From: Defluviimonas salinarum
Lineage (GTDB): Bacteria > Pseudomonadota > Alphaproteobacteria > Rhodobacterales > Rhodobacteraceae
Assembly (NCBI RefSeq): GCF_026013545.1
Contig: NZ_JAPDOG010000007.1
Location: 1 to 64,000, forward strand
Reading direction: 5' to 3'
Length of the DNA stretch: 64,000 nucleotides
A program made the translations under genes and the position numbers. Shown here one piece after another: positions 17,391-26,143 of the stretch. The number at the start of each line of letters is the position of its first letter. The stretch's first letter is position 1. The notes beneath the pieces were generated by a model. That model was not told the DNA's origin and ran no database searches. It worked only from the letters and a program-made list of their open reading frames with translations.

Positions 17391-18884
17391 ATGCGGAGAG
17401 CCAGACAGAGCCGTGGAGAGGCGCAGTCCCAGGGTGGAGCGACTCGCCCGCCTCCCGGAGGGCGATTCCGGCCGCTTGACGACGGCAGCCTGCGCTCGAT
17501 CATCGAGGCGGCCTTCGACATCCTCGCCCGCATCGGCGTCGCCGCCGACGCGCCCGAGATGCGGAAGCTGGCCATTGCCGGCGGCGCGGTGGAGCGCCCC
17601 GACGGCCGGCTCACCTTCCCGCGCGCGCTGGTCGAAGACATGATCGCGAAGTCACGCAAGCGCGTCGAACTGCCGGGCTTCGATCCCCAGCGCGGGATCG
17701 AAGTGGGCGGAGGCCACGTTCACATCGGGACCGGCGGCGCCGCCGTGCAGGTACTCGATGCCGACACCGGCAATTTCCGCGACAGCACGCTGGCCGATCT
17801 CTACGGTCTCATGCGCATCGTCGACGCCTGCGACAGCATCCACTACGCGCTGCGCCCGGTGGTTGCGCGCGACATGGCCGACCCGCTGACGCTCGACCTC
17901 AACACCGCCTTCGCGGCAATGAAGGCGACCTCGAAACCGATCGGCACCAGCTTTTTCGAACCCGCGCATGTCGCCCCCGTGGTCGAGATGCTGGACGCGG
18001 CACTCGGGCCGACCCCTTTCGCCGCGCAGCCCTTCTGCTTCGCGTCCGTCTGCCATGTCGTGCCGCCGCTCACGCTCGCCACCGAGGCCTGCGGCGTGAT
18101 GCGGGAATGCGTGCGGCTCGGGATGCCGCTGCAGATCTGCTCTGCCGGGCAGGCCGGCGCCACGAGCCCCGCGTCGCTCGCGGGCGCGCTCGCGCAAGGC
18201 CTCGCGGAATCGCTCGCGGGCCTCGTCCTCGTCAACATGATGCAGCCGGGCTTTCCCTGCATCCTCGCCTTCATGCCCTTCATCTCGGACCTGCGCACCG
18301 GCGCGATGACCGGCGGTTCCGGCGAGGCGGCGGTCGCCAGCGCGGCGGCCGCCCAGCTACTTCTTCACCTCGGTCTGCCTTCGACGGTCTCGGCCGGCAT
18401 CACCGACGCCAAGGTCGCCGACGCGCAGGCCGGATACGAGAAGGGATATACCGTTGCACTGTCGGCCCAGGCCGGGGCCGACATGATCAACCTCAGCGTC
18501 GGCATGCTTGGCTCGATCATGGCGGCCAGCAAGGAGGCGCTGGTGATCGACAACGACATGTGCGGCGCGATCCTGCGCTCGGTGCGCGGGGTCGAGGCGT
18601 TCGAGGGCGCCATCGACCTCGACCTGATCGAGGAGGTCGTGACCGGGCCGGGGCATTACCTCGGCACCGACCAGACGCTAAGGCTCATGACGACCGAGTA
18701 CCTCTATCCCCGGCTCGGCGACCGGCAAAGCATCCCGAACTGGCTGACGAGCGGCGCGAAGACTGTCTGGGACCGCGCCCGCACCCGCGTTGCCGAGATC
18801 GAGGCGAGCCCCGCACCCGATCACCTGCCCGCCGACATCGAAGCCGCGATCCGCGCGCGTCTGCCCATCAAGCTGGAAGTCTGA
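17391..18884 (+). CDS. Trimethylamine methyltransferase family (MttB superfamily), non-pyrrolysine
   Basis: 497 residues of the COG5598 TIM-barrel methyltransferase family. Pyrrolysine-containing MttB demethylates trimethylamine; members without it act on quaternary amines such as glycine betaine, proline betaine, carnitine or gamma-butyrobetaine, handing the methyl to a corrinoid protein. No in-frame TAG interrupts this gene, so it is of the second kind. No corrinoid-protein gene is in the window. ATG 17391 is preferred over GTG 17385 because GGAGG is 7 bases upstream of it. Four bases separate it from the first DMGDH-like gene, so the three genes form a tight operon. Confidence 0.88.
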   Translation: MRRARQSRGEAQSQGGATRPPPGGRFRPLDDGSLRSIIEAAFDILARIGVAADAPEMRKLAIAGGAVERPDGRLTFPRALVEDMIAKSRKRVELPGFDPQRGIEVGGGHVHIGTGGAAVQVLDADTGNFRDSTLADLYGLMRIVDACDSIHYALRPVVARDMADPLTLDLNTAFAAMKATSKPIGTSFFEPAHVAPVVEMLDAALGPTPFAAQPFCFASVCHVVPPLTLATEACGVMRECVRLGMPLQICSAGQAGATSPASLAGALAQGLAESLAGLVLVNMMQPGFPCILAFMPFISDLRTGAMTGGSGEAAVASAAAAQLLLHLGLPSTVSAGITDAKVADAQAGYEKGYTVALSAQAGADMINLSVGMLGSIMAASKEALVIDNDMCGAILRSVRGVEAFEGAIDLDLIEEVVTGPGHYLGTDQTLRLMTTEYLYPRLGDRQSIPNWLTSGAKTVWDRARTRVAEIEASPAPDHLPADIEAAIRARLPIKLEV

Positions 18885-18888
18885 ATCG

Positions 18889-21303
18889 ATGAGAACCCAA
18901 GCCAAAGTCGTCGTCATCGGCGGGGGCGCCGTCGGCGTCTCGACACTCTATCACCTCGCCCGGGCCGGCGTGACTGACACGCTCCTGATCGAGAAAAGCG
19001 AGCTCACCTCGGGCTCCACCTGGCACGCTGCGGGGAATATCCCGACCTATGGGACAAGCTGGGGCGGGATGCGCGCGGGCAACTACGCATGGCGGCTCTA
19101 CAAGGATCTGGCCGGGGTCGTCGATTATCCGATCACCTACCGCCATACCGGGGCGTTCTGGCCGGCTCATACGCGGGACCGGATGGACTTCTTCCACCAC
19201 CTCGTCGGCATCTCGAGGGGGCTCGGCTACGACATGGCGATGATCTCGCCGGCCGAGATGGAGGCGATGCATCCCTGGTACCGGGCAGGCAGCAGCGTCA
19301 TCGGCGGCATCCTCGACCCCTATGAGGGCGATGTCGATCCGAGCCAGCTGACCCAGGCGCTGGCCAAGGGCGCGCGCGATCTCGGCGCCGAGATCGTGCG
19401 CTTCACCAAGGTCACCGGGATTAGCCGCAGGCCCTCCGGCGAATGGCAGGTCAGCACGGACAAGGGCGAGGTCCTCTGCGATGTCGTCGTCAACGCCTCG
19501 GGCTACTACGGGCGGCAGGTCGGCGAAATGGTCGGCCAGCGCCTGCCGGTGGTGACGCTCGAGCACCAGTACCTCGTGACCGAGGCATTGCCCGAACTGG
19601 AAGCGAACCCGGCCAACTTTCCGCTCGTCCGCGATCCCGACATCATGTTCTACCTGCGCCGCGAGCGGAACGGGCTTCTTTTGGGTTCCTATGGCCATGC
19701 CGGGCGACCCGCCTGGCTCGACGGGATGCCCGACGACTTCGCCAACCAGCTCTATCCCGACAGCGTCGACGACATCGCCGAGGTGCTGGAGGCGGCGCTC
19801 GAACACATACCGATCCTGGGCGAGGCGGGGGTCAGCCGTTTCGTGAACGGTCCGATCCCCTATTCGCCGGACGGCGCGCCGCTCTGCGGCCCGGCCTTCG
19901 GCCTGCCGAACTTCTACCATGCCTGCTGCTTCCCGGTCGGCATCACCCATTCGGCGGCGGCGGGAAAGACGCTCACCGAATGGATCACGGAAGGCGAGCC
20001 CGAATGGGACATGTCGGCCTGGGATCCGCGCCGCTTCGGAGATTGGGCGACCTTCGACTACACCGTCGCCCGCGCCTGCGAGCTTTACGAGCACCAGTAT
20101 GCGATCCCCTATCCGCACCGGATCTGGAAATCGGCGCGGCCGGTGAACCGCACGCCGCTTTACGACCGCTTGAAAGCAAAGGGCGCGGTCTTCGGTCAGA
20201 TCGCGGGATGGGAACGGGCTTTCTGGTTCGAGACCGAGACGGTGAAGGACGACGGATGCCTCAGCTTCCGTCACGAGGCCTGGCACGACGCCGTGAAGGC
20301 CGAATGCGAGGGCGTGCGCGACCATATCGGCGTGATGGATCACGGCGGCTTCACCCGCTACGAGGTGGAGGGGCCGGGCGCGACCGACTTCCTCGACCGG
20401 GTCTTCTGCGGCGCGATGCCGGCGGTCGGGCGCGTCAAGCTCAGCTACATGCTGACGCCGAAGGGCAAGGTCTGGTCCGAGGCCACGATCGCCCGGCTCG
20501 AAGAATACAGGTACCTGCTCTGCGGCCCGACGCTCGCCGATCAGCGCGACCACGACTGGATGGCGCGGTTCCTGCCGGAAAGCGGCGTGACGCTCCGGCG
20601 CGGATCGGACTTCGACGCGGCCCTGATGGTGATGGGGCCGAAGTCGCGCGACACTCTCCAGCCCCTGACCGACGCCGACCTGTCGAAGGAGGCTGCGCCC
20701 TGGATGTCGGTCCGCGAGATCACGCTGGCCGGCGCCCCTATGATCGCGCTCCGCGTCTCCTATGTCGGCGAGCTGGGGTGGGAGCTGCACATGCGCTCGG
20801 CCGATCTCGTGACCGTCTACGAGGCGATCATGCGGGAAGGCGCGGACAAGGGGATGGTGGAGTTCGGCTCCTACGCCCTGAATGCGATGCGGATCGAGAA
20901 GGGCTATCACGGCTGGGGCGCGGATTTCGGCATCGAGTACACGCCGTTCGACGCCGGGCTCGAACGGTTCGTCAGCCGTCGAAAGACCGATTTCGTCGGC
21001 CGCGACGCGTTCCTCGCCAGTGCCGACCGGCCGCGCGACTATCACTTCACGGCGTTCGAACTCGACGGCCAAGGCCCCGACGCGCTCTCCTCGGACCCGA
21101 TCCTGAAGGAGGGCCGGGTGGTCGGCTATGTCAGCTCCGCCGGCACCGGCTTCCGCATCGGCAAGCGTATCGCGCTCGGCTATCTGACGATACCCGCCGA
21201 TCCGGGCGACCGTTTGGAGATCGAGGTGCTCGGCGAGCCGGTGCAGGCAACCGTGCGCGCGTTGCCGTTCTACGACCCCGAAAACGCCCGGCTGAAAGGG
21301 TAG
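18889..21303 (+). CDS. FAD-dependent demethylating dehydrogenase with GcvT domain (DMGDH/sarcosine dehydrogenase-like), copy 1
   Basis: 804 residues. The N-terminal DAO-type flavin domain has the dinucleotide motif IGGGAVG (residues 10-16) and TSGSTWHAAG (about 42-51), in which the His is the covalent FAD attachment residue of dimethylglycine and sarcosine dehydrogenases. A middle FAO-type segment and a C-terminal GcvT/THF-binding region (from about 440; GELGWELHM near 625) follow. Such enzymes oxidise an N-methyl group and pass the carbon to tetrahydrofolate. Second gene of the mttB operon; a homologous gene follows 4 bases on. Confidence 0.9.
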   Translation: MRTQAKVVVIGGGAVGVSTLYHLARAGVTDTLLIEKSELTSGSTWHAAGNIPTYGTSWGGMRAGNYAWRLYKDLAGVVDYPITYRHTGAFWPAHTRDRMDFFHHLVGISRGLGYDMAMISPAEMEAMHPWYRAGSSVIGGILDPYEGDVDPSQLTQALAKGARDLGAEIVRFTKVTGISRRPSGEWQVSTDKGEVLCDVVVNASGYYGRQVGEMVGQRLPVVTLEHQYLVTEALPELEANPANFPLVRDPDIMFYLRRERNGLLLGSYGHAGRPAWLDGMPDDFANQLYPDSVDDIAEVLEAALEHIPILGEAGVSRFVNGPIPYSPDGAPLCGPAFGLPNFYHACCFPVGITHSAAAGKTLTEWITEGEPEWDMSAWDPRRFGDWATFDYTVARACELYEHQYAIPYPHRIWKSARPVNRTPLYDRLKAKGAVFGQIAGWERAFWFETETVKDDGCLSFRHEAWHDAVKAECEGVRDHIGVMDHGGFTRYEVEGPGATDFLDRVFCGAMPAVGRVKLSYMLTPKGKVWSEATIARLEEYRYLLCGPTLADQRDHDWMARFLPESGVTLRRGSDFDAALMVMGPKSRDTLQPLTDADLSKEAAPWMSVREITLAGAPMIALRVSYVGELGWELHMRSADLVTVYEAIMREGADKGMVEFGSYALNAMRIEKGYHGWGADFGIEYTPFDAGLERFVSRRKTDFVGRDAFLASADRPRDYHFTAFELDGQGPDALSSDPILKEGRVVGYVSSAGTGFRIGKRIALGYLTIPADPGDRLEIEVLGEPVQATVRALPFYDPENARLKG

Positions 21304-21307
21304 AGAG

Positions 21308-23719
21308 ATGGCCAGAGAGCTCCCCTCTGAGGTGCAGGTCGCCGTCATCGGCGGCGGCATCGTCGGCTGCGCGACCGCCTATCACCTCGCCAGGGCCGGC
21401 TGGTCGGTGGCGCTCTTCGAGCGCAAGAAACTCACCTCGGGCACGACGTGGCATGCCGCGGGCCTCGTCAGCGAGACGCAGGGCGTGCCGGTCATGTCCG
21501 CGCTCGCGCGCTACGGGCTCGACCTGATGGAGCGGCTCGAGGAGGAGACCGGCCAACCAACCGGGTTCAGGCGGAACGGGTCGATCACGCTCGCGCTGAC
21601 CGAGGCGCGGATCGAGGAACTGCGCCGCAAGGTCGATTACGCCCATGGCTGCGGCATCCGCGCCGAGGAGATCGCCGCCACCGAGGCGAAAGACCGCTGG
21701 CCGCTCCTGTCCACGCATGGCGCCAGGGGTGCGTTCTGGTTTCCCGGCGACGGCTACACGAACCCGATCGATACGACCATGGCGCTCGCCAAGGGCGCGC
21801 GACTACACGGGGCGCAGATCTTCGAGGACAATAGGGTCGAGCGGATCGTGACCGAGAAGGGCCGCGTCGCCGGGGTTGAGACCTCGGCGGGCTTCGTGCG
21901 CGCCGCCCATGTGGTCAACGCGACGGGCATGTGGGCGCGGGAGTTTGGCCTCAGCCACGGCACCCCGATCCCGCTGCACTACACCAACCACTATTACGTC
22001 GTGACCGACCCGATCGACGGCGTGACCGGCGATCTGCCGGTGCTCAGGGTCATGGACGAATACACCTACTACAAGGAGGACGCGGGCAAGCTCCTGATCG
22101 GCTGTTCGGAGCCCAATGCCACTCCCTGGCAGCCGGCGGGTGGCCTGCCGGAGCATTTCGAGTTTGACGAACTGCCCTGCAACGAGGAGCATCTATTCCC
22201 GATCCTCGAAGCCGCCGCCGAGCGCATCCCCGCGCTCGCGAGCACCGGCATCCGCAAGTTCTTCAACGGGCCGGAAAGCTTCACGCCGGACGGGAAATAC
22301 TATCTCGGGCCTATGACCGAGGTGCCAGGGCTCTGGGTCGCGGCGGGCTTCAACTCCACCGGCATCCAGAATGGTCCCGGCGCGGGCAAGGCGCTTGCGG
22401 AATGGATCATGGCGGGCCGGATGACGATGGACCTGACGGATGTCGACGCGCGGCGGATCCATCCGCGCCTGAACGCGCCCGGGCTCGTCGCGGCCAAGGC
22501 CGCCGAGACGCTGTCGCTCGCCTACGCGATGCACTGGCCCTATCACCGGCGCGAGGCGGCGCGGGGCCTGCGCCGAACACCCTATTACGCCCAGTTGAAG
22601 GCCGCAGGCGCGGAGTTCGCACCCGCCAATGGCTGGGAGCGGCCGCTGATCTATGGGGCCGAGATCACCGACGGTTTCGATCGCCAGCCCTGGTTCGACG
22701 CCTGGAAGGCCGAGCACGAAGCCCTGCGCGGCGGTATCGGGATGATCGACCTCACCTTCGGACGCTTCCTCGTCGACGGTCCGGCGGCAGAAGCCGAGAT
22801 GCAGCGGCTCTGCGGGGCGAACATGGAGGTCACGCCGGGGACGCTCGTCTACACCCACATGTTCAACGAGGCGGGCGGCATCGAGGCCGACGTGACGGTG
22901 GCCCGACTCGGCGACCGCCGCTTCCTGATCATGGCCTCGGCCGGCGCGGAGCCGCAGGTCGAGCGCTGGCTGACGACGCGGCTCGGGGATGGCGGGACGA
23001 GCGTCGTCAATGTCACCGCGTCCGAAGCGACGCTGGCCGTGATGGGGCCGCGGGCGCGGGACTTCCTGTCGCGGCTTACCGATGCCGATCTCTCAGACGC
23101 GGCATTCCCGTTCGGCACCTTCCGGGAGATCTTCGTCGGCAACGCCCCGGTCCGCGCCCAGCGCATCACCTATGTCGGCGAGCTTGGCTGGGAACTGCAC
23201 ATCCCGTCGGACTTCGCCCAGCATGTCTATGAGACCGTGATGGCAGAGGAACTCCCACCGCAGCTCTGCGGCGGCATGGCGGTCGACAGCTGCCGGATCG
23301 AAAAGGGCTTTCGCCACTGGGGCCACGACATCGGCCCCCACGACACGCCTGTCGAGGCGGGCCTGACCTTCGCCTGCGACTTCGAGACAGACTTCACGGG
23401 CAAGGCGGCGATCCTCGCCCGCCGAGCCGAGGGCGCGAAGTCCCGGCTCCTGTCCTTCCGCCTCGCCGATCCCGAAATGCTCCTCTTCGGCAAGGAGCCC
23501 GTGCTCCGCGACGGGCAGATCGTCGGGCGCCTGACCTCGGCGAGCTATGGCTGGACGGTCGGCGGCGCCATAGGGATGGGCTATGTCGCGCTGCCTGAAG
23601 GCGGTGTCGGGGCCGCTGACGGGGCAGATTACACGATCATGGTCGCCGGCCGCCCGGTAAAGGCGACCGCCAACCTGCGGCCGCTCTACGATCCGGGCAA
23701 TGCCCGCATGAAGGGGTGA
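21308..23719 (+). CDS. FAD-dependent demethylating dehydrogenase with GcvT domain (DMGDH/sarcosine dehydrogenase-like), copy 2
   Basis: 803 residues with the same architecture as the preceding gene: IGGGIVG at about residues 14-20, TSGTTWHAAG at about 47-56 (covalent flavin His), FAO-type middle part and GcvT C-terminal region (GELGWELHIPS near 620). The two copies are clearly diverged paralogues, which suggests two successive demethylations or different substrates. Copy 2 is closer to dimethylglycine and sarcosine dehydrogenases in the active-site stretch LTSGTTWHAAGL. It ends the left operon, convergent with and 3 bases from the LysR gene. Confidence 0.9.
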   Translation: MARELPSEVQVAVIGGGIVGCATAYHLARAGWSVALFERKKLTSGTTWHAAGLVSETQGVPVMSALARYGLDLMERLEEETGQPTGFRRNGSITLALTEARIEELRRKVDYAHGCGIRAEEIAATEAKDRWPLLSTHGARGAFWFPGDGYTNPIDTTMALAKGARLHGAQIFEDNRVERIVTEKGRVAGVETSAGFVRAAHVVNATGMWAREFGLSHGTPIPLHYTNHYYVVTDPIDGVTGDLPVLRVMDEYTYYKEDAGKLLIGCSEPNATPWQPAGGLPEHFEFDELPCNEEHLFPILEAAAERIPALASTGIRKFFNGPESFTPDGKYYLGPMTEVPGLWVAAGFNSTGIQNGPGAGKALAEWIMAGRMTMDLTDVDARRIHPRLNAPGLVAAKAAETLSLAYAMHWPYHRREAARGLRRTPYYAQLKAAGAEFAPANGWERPLIYGAEITDGFDRQPWFDAWKAEHEALRGGIGMIDLTFGRFLVDGPAAEAEMQRLCGANMEVTPGTLVYTHMFNEAGGIEADVTVARLGDRRFLIMASAGAEPQVERWLTTRLGDGGTSVVNVTASEATLAVMGPRARDFLSRLTDADLSDAAFPFGTFREIFVGNAPVRAQRITYVGELGWELHIPSDFAQHVYETVMAEELPPQLCGGMAVDSCRIEKGFRHWGHDIGPHDTPVEAGLTFACDFETDFTGKAAILARRAEGAKSRLLSFRLADPEMLLFGKEPVLRDGQIVGRLTSASYGWTVGGAIGMGYVALPEGGVGAADGADYTIMVAGRPVKATANLRPLYDPGNARMKG

Positions 23720-23722
23720 CGG

Positions 23723-24649
23723 TCAGGTGACGTGAAGGCCGCATCCCGGCCGCGCGCACCACTCGGCCATGTGATCGGCGACGATCCGGATCGGGTCGTC
23801 CGGGTCGGCGTCTTCGCTGCGCAATGCGGCGGACCAGGGAATGGTGATGCCCTCTTGGGTGACCTGGACGCCAATGATCCGTCCCTCCTTGAGCGCGGTC
23901 TGAAGTGCCCAGCCCGCCAGCACGCTGGTCCCGAGATTGGACGCCACAAGCTCCACGATCGCCTCCGGAAGCTCTACCGTTGCCGTCCATTTCGGATAGG
24001 TCTCGGTCGGGCGGAACAGGCGGGCGAACTCTCGGTCGGGCTCTGGAACCTTGGTATAGGTGATGAAGGGTTCGTCGACGATGTCCGTCCCCTCGACGTA
24101 ATCCCGCCCGGCCAGCCGGTGCCCTGGTGCCATGATGAAGAGGAGCGGATCCTCGAAGAGATGCACCGCGGTGACGCCCGCCTGTGCCGGAACGCCCGAG
24201 ACCACGGCGATGTCGATGTTGCGGTTCATCAGCCCGGTGAGCGGGTTGAGGTTGCCGCCGGCCATGATCTGAAGATCGATGCCGGTCGTGTGCGACTTGA
24301 GGTACTTCAGGAATGCGGGAAGCCAGCGATAGTTCGAATAGGCCTCGACCGACAACCGCACGACATGATGGATGCCCGCGTTCATGCGCCGCACGTCCTC
24401 CTCGGCCCGCGTCAGGTCGGAGAGGATCCGGTCGGCGACGACCGACATGTACTCCGCCGCCGGCGTCTTGCGCAGGCGCTTGTGCATCCGGGTGAAAAGC
24501 TGCACGTCGAGCCGCCGTTCCGCCTCCCGCAGCCGATGCGAGAGCGCCGAGGGCGTAACCCCGAGCTTCTCGGCCGCATCGGTGATGCGCCCGGTTTCGA
24601 TGACCGCCTGGATCAGTTGCAGGTGGCGCAGGTCGAGATAGGGTTTCAT
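23723..24649 (-). CDS. LysR family transcriptional regulator (MetR-like)
   Basis: 308 residues. The winged helix-turn-helix occupies about residues 6-65 (LRHLQLIQAVIETGRITDAA, then LGVTPSALSHRLREAER), followed by the periplasmic-binding-like effector domain. The opening LDLRHLQLIQAV and the T-P-S-A-L-S-H pattern resemble MetR. It is encoded between two operons, divergent from the aminotransferase operon and convergent with the demethylase operon. The TGAA-N5-TTCA palindromes at 24662 and 17297 would let it control both, and itself. Its inducer is unknown. Confidence 0.9.
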   Translation of the reverse strand: MKPYLDLRHLQLIQAVIETGRITDAAEKLGVTPSALSHRLREAERRLDVQLFTRMHKRLRKTPAAEYMSVVADRILSDLTRAEEDVRRMNAGIHHVVRLSVEAYSNYRWLPAFLKYLKSHTTGIDLQIMAGGNLNPLTGLMNRNIDIAVVSGVPAQAGVTAVHLFEDPLLFIMAPGHRLAGRDYVEGTDIVDEPFITYTKVPEPDREFARLFRPTETYPKWTATVELPEAIVELVASNLGTSVLAGWALQTALKEGRIIGVQVTQEGITIPWSAALRSEDADPDDPIRIVADHMAEWCARPGCGLHVT

Positions 24650-24661
24650 GGCAGCCTTGGA

Positions 24662-24674
24662 TGAATCAATTTCA
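24662..24674. promoter_or_regulatory. Putative LysR-type operator (TGAA-N5-TTCA) in the divergent promoter
   Basis: TGAATCAATTTCA starts 13 bases in front of the LysR start codon and lies about 57 bases upstream of the start point implied by TAGAAT at 24713-24718, a -10-like box for the rightward operon. No good -35 box accompanies it, as expected for an activator-dependent promoter. It matches the arrangement upstream of mttB. Confidence 0.6.
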
Positions 24675-24754
24675 CGAAAGCGAGAAAACTTCTAGATTGC
24701 CGTTCAGTCAAATAGAATGTGATCTCCTACGGTATTCCTCGTCCGGAGACCGCC

Positions 24755-26131
24755 ATGAACGTCGACGCGAAACGCAGCATCGAGCAGGACATCGCCCATC
24801 ACGTGCATCCGCAGACCAACCTGCGCCAGCATGCCGAGAAGGGCCCGACCATAATCACGCACGGCAAGGGCGTGTTCATCTACGACAGCGAGGGACGCGA
24901 GATCATCGACGGGTTCTCCGGCCTCGGCTGCGTGAGTCTCGGCTATCACAACGAGCGGCTCGCCGAGGCGGCGATGCGGCAGATGAACACGCTGCCCTTC
25001 GCGCCGACCTTCTACAACCGCTCGCATCCCCGCGTGGCCGAACTTGGCGAACGATTGATCGGCATGGCGCCGGGCGGCATGAACCGGGTGATGTTCCAGT
25101 GCTCCGGCTCGGAGGCGAACGACACCGCGATCAAGCTGATCTGGTACGCCAACACCGCCAGGGGCGAGCCGCAGCGGCGCAAGATCATCGGCCGCATCCG
25201 CGGCTATCACGGCAATACGATCGCGACCGTGTCGCTGTCGGGCCAGCCGCACATGCATGCGAAGTTCGGCCTTCCCTTGCCGGAGTTCAAGCACACCGAA
25301 TTGCCGAACTACTACCGCTTCCATATCGACGGCGAGAGCGAGGAGGAGTTTTCGGCCCGGATGGCGCGAAGCTTCGAGGAACTGATCCTGCGCGAGGGAC
25401 CGGACACCGTCGCGGCCTTCTTCGCCGAACCCGCGATCTCCGGCGGCGGCGCGCTGATGCCGCCGAAGGGTTACTGGGAGGAGATGCAGGCAGTCATCCG
25501 CAAATACGGCATCACCTTCCTCGTCGACGAGGTCGTCTGCGGCTTCGGCCGGACCGGCAACATGTGGGGGGCCGAGACCTGGGGCCTCAAGCCCGACATG
25601 GTGAGCTGCGCCAAGGCCTTGTCGGCGGCGTTCTTCCCGATCTCGGCCCTGATGTTCAAGGACGAGCTCTATGCCGAGATGATGCGCAACTCCGACGAGG
25701 TCGGCCTCTTCGGGCACGGCTACACCTATGCCGGCCATCCGGTCGGCGCGGCGGTGTCGCTCCAGGCGCTCGACATCTACGACGAGATCGACCTGATCGG
25801 CCATGTCCGGAAGGTGTCGAAGCGTTTCCTCGAACGGTGCGACGCCATGCAGGACCACCCGCTGGTGGCCGAGGTGCGCGGCGTGGGGCTGTTCTGCGGC
25901 TTCGAACTAATGAGGGACGCCAAGGTGCGGATCCCCTTCGACCCGGCCTGGAAGGTCGGTGCATTGGTGCAGGACTTCGCGCATGATCGGGGGCTCTATC
26001 TTCGCGCGATCGGCGACCGGATAAGCTTCATGCCGCCCCTGATCATCAACGAGGAGGAAATCGACCTCGCGACCGAGCGCTTCAAGGGGGCGCTGGACGA
26101 CGCCTGGGCGGTGGTGAAGAACAAGATCTGA
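24755..26131 (+). CDS. Class III PLP aminotransferase (omega-amino acid type)
   Basis: 458 residues. Class III transaminases move the amino group of omega-amines or omega-amino acids to a keto acid, yielding an aldehyde. Motifs: SGSEANDTAIKL (phosphate-binding loop, about 118-129), FLVDEVVCGFGRTG (PLP-binding Asp, about 255-268) and SCAKALS containing the Schiff-base Lys near residue 286. GGAGA precedes the ATG at 24755. First gene of the five-gene right operon; the next gene is an aldehyde dehydrogenase 12 bases away, a classic pair for degrading a primary amine. Confidence 0.9.
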   Translation: MNVDAKRSIEQDIAHHVHPQTNLRQHAEKGPTIITHGKGVFIYDSEGREIIDGFSGLGCVSLGYHNERLAEAAMRQMNTLPFAPTFYNRSHPRVAELGERLIGMAPGGMNRVMFQCSGSEANDTAIKLIWYANTARGEPQRRKIIGRIRGYHGNTIATVSLSGQPHMHAKFGLPLPEFKHTELPNYYRFHIDGESEEEFSARMARSFEELILREGPDTVAAFFAEPAISGGGALMPPKGYWEEMQAVIRKYGITFLVDEVVCGFGRTGNMWGAETWGLKPDMVSCAKALSAAFFPISALMFKDELYAEMMRNSDEVGLFGHGYTYAGHPVGAAVSLQALDIYDEIDLIGHVRKVSKRFLERCDAMQDHPLVAEVRGVGLFCGFELMRDAKVRIPFDPAWKVGALVQDFAHDRGLYLRAIGDRISFMPPLIINEEEIDLATERFKGALDDAWAVVKNKI

Positions 26132-26143
26132 AGGGAGTACGAC

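Noticed and set aside
17391-18884. Pyrrolysine-containing MttB
   Set aside because: No in-frame TAG codon interrupts either MttB gene and no pyl genes are present.
18868-21360. An 830-codon open frame on the - strand
   Set aside because: It lies wholly antisense to the first DMGDH-like gene, whose motifs are intact.
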